From positions 1 through 24,898 of IMG/VR virus record IMGVR_UViG_3300013093_000261: a DNA stretch of 24,898 nucleotides, one strand, 5' to 3'. A model generated the notes under the pieces. The model searched no databases. It was not told where the DNA came from and was given only the letters and a program-made list of their open reading frames with translations. The translations under genes were made by a program, and so were the position numbers. This document shows positions 20,652 through 24,898 of the stretch, piece after piece. The stretch's first letter is position 1; each line of letters opens with the position of its first letter. This DNA is from a virus.

Positions 20652-22916
20652 ATGATGCACCGCGCTTTTTGGGAGGCAGGTCATCGCGTTTTTGGGCTTC
20701 ACCCAGTACGTCGTGACGGCAGCTGCGGATGTGGCCACAAAGATTGCAAGGCCGCGGGCAAGCACCCTCTTACTGCTAATTGGACATACACACCCGAATG
20801 GTCCGACGACCAGCTCGATGTCATGGAAGAGATGGGCAACTTCGCCACCGGTTATGGCGTTCTCGTTTACAAACTGCTTGTGATCGACGTTGATTCGCGC
20901 AATGGCGGCGTCGAATCATATGAGCGGCTTGTAGAAGATATTCCGCAGATCGCGGCAGCTGGCCTTATTGTCGAGACGGGATCAGGCGGCGGTTCAAAGC
21001 ATTTATATTTCAAGTGCGACGAGGGCCTCGCCCTGCTGACCCACCTTCCGCAGTACCCCGGCATCGACTTCAAATCCTCGGGCTTCGTGGTCGGCGCCGG
21101 CTCGCTACATGCCAGCGGCAACAGGTACAGCATCCTGTACGGGTCTGCGGCCGACATAGACGCTGCCCCGCCGGCATTGTTGCAGGCATTGCAAAAGCCC
21201 GAGCGCCACCGCGCGGACCTCGGCGGCACTACGATCGACGTGTCGCATGACGAGCTGGCCGAGATGCTTACTTATATCAATCCAGACATTGATCACGAGA
21301 CGTGGGTGCGCTGCGGGATGGCGATCCATCATTCGACCGGCGGCACCGGATATAACGTCTGGGACTTTTGGTCATCCAAGGGATCAAAATATCCCGGACG
21401 CGATGCCCTCATGAAACGCTGGCACTCGTTTGGTAAGTCAGCCAACCCCGTTACGCTCGGCACACTGGTCTACTACGCCCAGCAGGCCGGATGGGAGCAG
21501 CCTGTTACGTTTAAGCCTAACGAGGCGCTTGAAGAGTTCATTGTTAATCTTACTGACGAGATCGATATCACAGGCATTGACCTCAAGCGCCCGCCGGGCT
21601 TTGTGGGCGACCTTGCCCGTTGGATCGAAGATCAAGTGCGCTACGAACGTGAAACCATCTCGATGGGCACCGCGATCGTAACCGTGGGAAATCTCATTGG
21701 CCTAAAATACCGCGACCCACTGGCGCAAACCACGTCCAATCTGATCGGCTTCTGCGTGGCAGCATCGGCCACGGGTAAGGACAGCATCCTCGAGGCATCA
21801 ATTCAAATCCTGACCCTCGTGGGCCTGCAGCGCGCAGCCTATGGCGCGATCAAATCTGAGCAGGAAATCGTTCGTAACCTCGTCGAGCACCAGCCTACGT
21901 TTTACCTGCTCGACGAAGTGGGCTTCTTGTTGGCCAAGATCAACAACGCCAAAACCAAAGGCACCGCGGCCTATCTCGAAGGCATCCTCGGTATCGTCAT
22001 GTCGATTTATTCTAAGGCCAACGGCATGCTATTAGTGTCGGGCGACGTGCGTAAAGAAATCCGTAAGCAGCTGCTGGCCGAGATTACACAAATTGATCGG
22101 CAATTAGAAGAAGGTGCAAACCCTGCCTTGTCTGCGCGCCGCGATTCGGTCGAACTTGCTCTTGATCAAATCCAAACTGGCATCAAAAACCCGTTTCTTT
22201 CAATCTTGGGCTTTACCACAAACGTCAATTTCGACAGCGCCGTGAACTTCGAGAACGCCACCAATGGCTTCATCGGCCGATCAATGTTGTTCATCGAGCA
22301 AAACTCCACGCCGAAAGAAAAGGAAGACTTTGAAAAGCGGCCGATGGACGAGGCGATGAAGAACACCATCATCCAATTGGCCACAGGCGGGTCATTTGAT
22401 CTCGTGCAAGGCCGCATTGAAAACTACGGCGAGCGCATCTCAATACCAACCACTGACGACGCCAAGGCGATGCTCAAGAAGGCAAACAAGTGCTTCCAAA
22501 ACCTTGCCGAAGACCACGCCGAAAAAACAGGCCTTGAAGCCCTTTACCTGCGCGCCAAAGAGCTTGTTGGCAAGATATCGTTCATCCTTGCCACGCCTTC
22601 GGGCTTACGCACGGTCGAGCATGTTCGTTGGGCCTATGCCCTCGTTAAAGCCGACGTCGACACCAAGGCAAACATTGTTATCGGAAACGATCGCGCAAAG
22701 GATAGCCCAGAGCGTGCATTGTTTTCGAAGATAGAAAACCTTCTTAAAAACGAAGAAGGCGAAACACTCGGTGTGTTGGTTAACCGACTGCGGCCGAGCA
22801 AGAAAGACGAGATTGAACGCGCATTAGAAAAGCTCGTCGAGAAAGGCGCTATCGTCGTTGTGGAAACCGTTCACCCACGGCGCAAAGATAAAATCAAACG
22901 CTACAGAAAGGCATAA
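20652..22916 (+). CDS. Primase-polymerase fused to ATPase/helicase domain
   Basis: 754 residues; ATGs at 20652 and 20655 are both possible and the Shine-Dalgarno is weak. Residues about 5-185 match the bifunctional primase/polymerase fold: LHPVRRDG, a Cys/His cluster (C25, C27, H29, C32), LVIDVDSRNGG (76-86) and SGGGSKHLYF (111-120). Residues about 195-285 match PriCT-2 (LAEMLTYINPDIDHETWVRC, then SKYPGRDALMKRWHSF, VTLGTLVYYAQQAGW). The next part is a P-loop-like domain with ASATGKDS and a Walker B-like FYLLDEVGFLL, then a long helical insertion and a C-terminal region ending with a basic PRRKDKIKRYRK. It should prime, and probably drive, phage replication. Confidence 0.9.
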   Translation: MMHRAFWEAGHRVFGLHPVRRDGSCGCGHKDCKAAGKHPLTANWTYTPEWSDDQLDVMEEMGNFATGYGVLVYKLLVIDVDSRNGGVESYERLVEDIPQIAAAGLIVETGSGGGSKHLYFKCDEGLALLTHLPQYPGIDFKSSGFVVGAGSLHASGNRYSILYGSAADIDAAPPALLQALQKPERHRADLGGTTIDVSHDELAEMLTYINPDIDHETWVRCGMAIHHSTGGTGYNVWDFWSSKGSKYPGRDALMKRWHSFGKSANPVTLGTLVYYAQQAGWEQPVTFKPNEALEEFIVNLTDEIDITGIDLKRPPGFVGDLARWIEDQVRYERETISMGTAIVTVGNLIGLKYRDPLAQTTSNLIGFCVAASATGKDSILEASIQILTLVGLQRAAYGAIKSEQEIVRNLVEHQPTFYLLDEVGFLLAKINNAKTKGTAAYLEGILGIVMSIYSKANGMLLVSGDVRKEIRKQLLAEITQIDRQLEEGANPALSARRDSVELALDQIQTGIKNPFLSILGFTTNVNFDSAVNFENATNGFIGRSMLFIEQNSTPKEKEDFEKRPMDEAMKNTIIQLATGGSFDLVQGRIENYGERISIPTTDDAKAMLKKANKCFQNLAEDHAEKTGLEALYLRAKELVGKISFILATPSGLRTVEHVRWAYALVKADVDTKANIVIGNDRAKDSPERALFSKIENLLKNEEGETLGVLVNRLRPSKKDEIERALEKLVEKGAIVVVETVHPRRKDKIKRYRKA

Positions 22917-22917
22917 C

Positions 22918-23157
22918 ATGACGATCGACCTCAACGAACACATGAAAAAGAAACAGCAAGAAAAGCACATCAAAGCTTATGACACGATTGGCAAAGCCGT
23001 CGATGGTATGACGATCGGCACTATCCTGCATATCCTCGCTTCATTCACTTCTGCCGTCTTGTCCAACATGGACCCGGCGCAGCGCATGCAGGCGGCCATG
23101 ACGTTTTATGGAATGATCGCAAGCGATCCGCGCCAGCCTGATGAGCCGCTCCAATGA
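22918..23157 (+). CDS. Small helical phage protein
   Basis: 79 residues from ATG at 22918, with AAAGG seven bases upstream and one base after the primase stop; the frame continues upstream inside the primase gene but that part is rejected. It starts MTIDLNEHMKKKQQEKHIKA and continues YDTIGKAVDGMTIGTILHIL, then SNMDPAQRMQAAMTFYGMIA. All helical, with a hydrophobic middle (TIGTILHILASFTSAVL) that is too polar around it for a clear membrane segment. Family not recognised. Its stop overlaps the next start (ATGA at 23154-23157), so the pair is coupled. Confidence 0.65.
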   Translation: MTIDLNEHMKKKQQEKHIKAYDTIGKAVDGMTIGTILHILASFTSAVLSNMDPAQRMQAAMTFYGMIASDPRQPDEPLQ

Positions 23158-23645
23158 CGGATGACGAACTTTTTCAAGAGATCATTAAGCAAGAAGCTTT
23201 AGACAGGCACAATGCTCACCGCGGACATGCTTCGTCTCGGCCTCTATCCGAGAATTACGAATACATCGGACTGTGCGGCGAGGTCGAGTTTGCCAAGCTA
23301 ACTGGCCAAATGGTTGATCTCACACGGCGCCTGCGGGGCGATAAAGGTATTGATTTTATCGTTCCAATGATGTTCACTATCGACGTCAAAACTGCGCGTA
23401 GGGCGTTCAATCTAATACACGAGGAAGGCAAACCATTTGCCGACATCTACATCCTCGCGCAATATGACGATGAGTTAGATTTTGTAAGTTTAATAGGTTG
23501 GGAATGGGGCCATATTCTTAAAAAAGCTCCTGTCCAAGATTTCGGTTACGGTATCAACAATCACTACATCGCGGCCGAAGAATTAAGACCAATGGAAACA
23601 TTGATTAAACGTGTGGGGAATTTAAATGCCAAATTACATGATTGA
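23154..23645 (+). CDS. PD-(D/E)XK nuclease-like phage protein
   Basis: 163 residues. The order YEYIGLCGEVEFAKLTG (Glu43 and Glu45), GDKGIDFIV (Asp67) and FTIDVKTARRAF (Asp77 and Lys79) matches the helix-Glu, Asp, (D/E)-x-K arrangement of restriction-like nucleases. ADIYILAQYDDELDFVSLIGW, a strand typical of the fold, follows. The target is unknown. It may be a homing-type, restriction-like or host-DNA-degrading nuclease, or an inactive relative. It lacks a visible recognition domain. It is coupled to the genes on both sides, overlapping the next by 20 bases, so expression is probably shared with the primase unit. Confidence 0.65.
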   Translation: MTDDELFQEIIKQEALDRHNAHRGHASSRPLSENYEYIGLCGEVEFAKLTGQMVDLTRRLRGDKGIDFIVPMMFTIDVKTARRAFNLIHEEGKPFADIYILAQYDDELDFVSLIGWEWGHILKKAPVQDFGYGINNHYIAAEELRPMETLIKRVGNLNAKLHD

Positions 23646-23853
23646 AGCAGAAGCAGATCGCACCGTTTGTCCAATGGGCATCGGTGGCAACGCGGTGCAC
23701 ATAAGCGGTGTGCCAGTAGGAAAGTGCTGCATCGGTCACCGCTGCGCTGGATGGCGTTGGGCTACCGAAAAAGATGATTGGAATGAAAAAACCGAAACGT
23801 GGGATTTAGAATATAGCCAGACGCAGGGTTATTGCGGTTTTGTAGGAGAGTAA
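23626..23853 (+). CDS. Cysteine-rich small phage protein
   Basis: 75 residues; GGGGA lies seven bases before the ATG at 23626, inside the preceding gene. The cysteines are C15 (TVCPMG), C34 and C35 (GKCCIG), C40 (HRCAGWRW) and C70 (GYCGFVG). The order CP, C-x-G-x-x-C-x-x-WRW, then GYCG recurs in many phages, as I recall, with no known function. Four or five cysteines in 75 residues with this spacing suggest metal (zinc) or Fe-S binding. The middle (EKDDWNEKTETWDLEY) is acidic and variable-looking. It is encoded between a nuclease-like gene and DUF551 genes. Confidence 0.75.
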   Translation: MPNYMIEAEADRTVCPMGIGGNAVHISGVPVGKCCIGHRCAGWRWATEKDDWNEKTETWDLEYSQTQGYCGFVGE

Positions 23854-23854
23854 A

Positions 23855-24136
23855 ATGAGCGTTATATCAATGTCAGCAGAAGACGAGCATCATTTGTTTG
23901 GCACCGTAGAGCCAACGAAAGGCACATGGTACCCAATAGAAACATCGCCAGAAATGACCGATATTCTTGTTTATTCAAGTGATAGAAGACAAGCAGTTGC
24001 ATATTGCGATTTAACTGATATGGATGGTTTTTATGATGAACCAATTAGGGTTTGGAATGTTGGCGGCTTGTTTTTATCTGGCGATACAGAGTTTCAACCA
24101 ACCCACTGGATGCCATTACCGGAGCCGCCAAAATGA
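23855..24136 (+). CDS. DUF551-family phage protein, copy 1
   Basis: 93 residues; GGAG lies upstream of the ATG. It contains the DUF551 pattern: W-Y-P-I-E-T-S-P (about 25-32), then ILVYSS (37-42), and the closing THWMPLPEPPK. The domain is a small beta-rich module common in phages of Proteobacteria; its function is unknown. The N-terminus (MSVISMSAEDEHHLFG) differs from copy 2. Its last 30 bases, including the stop, are identical to the end of the next gene (24406-24435). The stop overlaps the next ATG (ATGA at 24133-24136). Confidence 0.8.
   Translation: MSVISMSAEDEHHLFGTVEPTKGTWYPIETSPEMTDILVYSSDRRQAVAYCDLTDMDGFYDEPIRVWNVGGLFLSGDTEFQPTHWMPLPEPPK
24107..24136 (+). repeat. 30-bp direct repeat, copy 1
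   Basis: The 30 bases from TGGATGCC to AAAATGA are identical to 24406-24435. They encode the shared WMPLPEPPK ending and include both the stop codon and the next gene's ATG. The distance between copies is 299 bases. Confidence 0.9.
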
Positions 24137-24435
24137 CTGATGAAATCAGAGCCTTATCAAAAGATGAACAGAAGATAATGAACACAGCCATGCGAAAGTC
24201 TGCAAAGATTGTTCATAAGGCATCTGCGTCTGATTGGCAACCAATAGAAACAGCGCCAAAAGATGGAACACGCATCCTTGCTTATGGTGTTTGTGGTTAT
24301 GAAGACGTAACAGGAATTGCAACGGTTAAATGGCATCGTGGATCATGGGTATGCGATCCCAATGAAGCGACTGAATATGATTATGAAGAGTGCAAGATAA
24401 CCTATTGGATGCCATTACCGGAGCCGCCAAAATGA
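24133..24435 (+). CDS. DUF551-family phage protein, copy 2
   Basis: 100 residues from ATG at 24133 (ATGA overlap); the frame extends back to 24052 but only through the previous gene. A helical N-terminus (TDEIRALSKDEQKIMNTAMR) precedes the DUF551 module: W-Q-P-I-E-T-A-P-K-D-G-T-R-I-L-A-Y, then IATVKWHRGSWVC, and the ending YWMPLPEPPK. It is clearly related to copy 1 in module and ending but differs in the first 50 residues, indicating duplication with divergence or recombination at the shared end. Function unknown. Its stop again overlaps the next ATG. Confidence 0.8.
   Translation: MTDEIRALSKDEQKIMNTAMRKSAKIVHKASASDWQPIETAPKDGTRILAYGVCGYEDVTGIATVKWHRGSWVCDPNEATEYDYEECKITYWMPLPEPPK
24406..24435 (+). 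repeat. 30-bp direct repeat, copy 2
   Basis: Identical to 24107-24136; it carries the end of the second DUF551 gene plus the ATGA overlap with the following ORF. Perfect identity at the DNA level in otherwise diverged genes points to recent duplication or gene conversion. Confidence 0.9.
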
Positions 24436-24599
24436 GGATGCGCGTTATCGGCGGGTTTAACACTGTTAACTTCTATTGCCTCGTGTGGTCGCGGTATTAT
24501 GAGGTGAAAATGCCACCTGATAATATGTTCTATGATTTACCAGATGGCGTATCAATATTTGAAAAATGGGTAATCGTTAAAAAAAGGGGAAGGCCATGA
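24432..24599 (+). CDS. Hypothetical small protein
   Basis: 55 residues. The ATG at 24432 lies within an ATGA overlap; a second ATG follows at 24438. The sequence RVIGGFNTVNFYCLVWSRYY, then FYDLPDGVSIFEKWVIVKK and a basic tail KRGRP, looks like a small beta protein. No family is recognised. It is in the run of tiny coupled genes at the right end; the next ATG overlaps its stop (24596-24599). Confidence 0.55.
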   Translation: MRMRVIGGFNTVNFYCLVWSRYYEVKMPPDNMFYDLPDGVSIFEKWVIVKKRGRP

Positions 24600-24715
24600 G
24601 ACAATGGATCGTGCGCCACGAACGTGATGGCGATAATGTAATGGCGCTGTGGGAGAATGACGACGGCGACAGGTGGTATGTGCAGGTCGTGATTAACGGG
24701 GAGGTGCAGTGGTGA
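24596..24715 (+). CDS. Tiny hypothetical protein (39 aa)
   Basis: 39 residues, MRQWIVRHERDGDNVMALWE then NDDGDRWYVQVVINGEVQW. It has an ATGA overlap at its start, with GGGGAAGG upstream, and an ATG overlapping its stop (TGATG at 24713-24717). It is acidic with many aromatic residues and beta-rich. Position and coupling on both sides support a real gene. No family is recognised. Confidence 0.5.
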   Translation: MRQWIVRHERDGDNVMALWENDDGDRWYVQVVINGEVQW

Positions 24716-24898
24716 TGGAAGAATGGCTTAGAACAACAGGCTATGGTGATTATTTGCCAATTTTGTTTTACATTGTATTTGGCATTGGTCCGCTAATCGC
24801 GTTTGCAATAGGTTTATACAAACAAACAAAAGATTTAGAAGAATATCACAAATTGAAATTAGACGTTATGAAAATGGAAGCAAACAAAAAGATATGCG
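24715..24898 (+). CDS. Small membrane protein (3' partial)
   Basis: The ATG at 24715 overlaps the previous stop, and the frame is open to the window edge (61 residues seen). After MEEWLRTTGYGDY comes one clear membrane segment (about 14-34, LPILFYIVFGIGPLIAFAIG). A charged helix (YKQTKDLEEYHKLKLDVMKM) follows, probably on the cytoplasmic side. Possible roles include a holin-like, antiholin or superinfection protein; none can be chosen without the remainder. The gene is truncated by the window end. Confidence 0.55.
   Translation, partial: MEEWLRTTGYGDYLPILFYIVFGIGPLIAFAIGLYKQTKDLEEYHKLKLDVMKMEANKKIC

Noticed and set aside
1-24898. Prophage or lysogeny module, tRNA genes, CRISPR arrays and insertion sequences
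   Set aside because: No integrase, excisionase, attachment repeat, tRNA cloverleaf, regularly spaced repeat array or transposase was seen. The single Cro-like protein alone does not prove lysogeny.

Overview
This window is a stretch of a tailed double-stranded DNA bacteriophage (Caudoviricetes), read as a lytic-type phage or a metagenome-derived phage contig. The evidence is tightly packed, translationally coupled genes with recognisable virion, lysis and phage replication families. There is no integrase, no rRNA or tRNA gene and no bacterial housekeeping gene. The SU10-type tail adaptor and nozzle-like proteins, followed by two very large ejection-type proteins, suggest podovirus morphology. 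The 3TM (GTA-type) holin, GH108 endolysin and several small phage families are ones I associate with phages of Alphaproteobacteria, but the host is an inference. Terminase, portal, major capsid and DNA polymerase are not in the window and presumably lie outside it.

Layout. (A) 1-13208, plus strand, virion and lysis module: a glycine-rich tail fibre cut by the window edge, a small fibre-associated protein, a tail-anchored membrane protein, holin, endolysin, tail adaptor, nozzle-type tail protein, two small or medium virion proteins, a GNAT acetyltransferase, a 1162-aa ejection protein with S74 and lysozyme-like domains, a 795-aa ejection protein, and a 60-aa conserved phage protein. Stop and start codons commonly overlap (TAATG, GTGA). 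(B) 13198-20379, minus strand, convergent with A. From its promoter end it encodes a Sak4-like RecA ATPase, an SSB-like protein with an acidic tail, a hypothetical protein, a YqaJ/lambda-type exonuclease, an adenine methyltransferase, an SF2 helicase, a VRR-NUC-like nuclease and a row of small proteins including a winged-helix protein and a DUF6378 protein. A hairpin terminator lies at about 19046-19067. A second strong promoter lies at 15196-15224 and feeds the small-gene cluster. (C) 20467-24898, plus strand, divergent from B: a Cro-like HTH protein, a primase-polymerase/ATPase fusion, a PD-(D/E)XK-like protein, a cysteine-rich protein, two tandem DUF551 proteins and tiny coupled ORFs, the last one running off the edge.

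The two early transcription units diverge from about 20396-20439, where overlapping promoters sit on a perfect 7-bp inverted repeat next to the HTH gene. That is a plausible early control switch. Replication and recombination genes (primase-ATPase, helicase, RecA-like ATPase, SSB, exonuclease, nuclease) form a set for recombination-linked replication. Region A builds the tail, ejects DNA and lyses the cell. The two convergent transcription units meet at 13198-13218, where a 7-bp stem-loop lies.

Every base is within or close to a gene. The longest non-coding gaps are under 100 bp once a 33-codon membrane ORF at 15214-15315 is counted, or about 150 bp if it is not.
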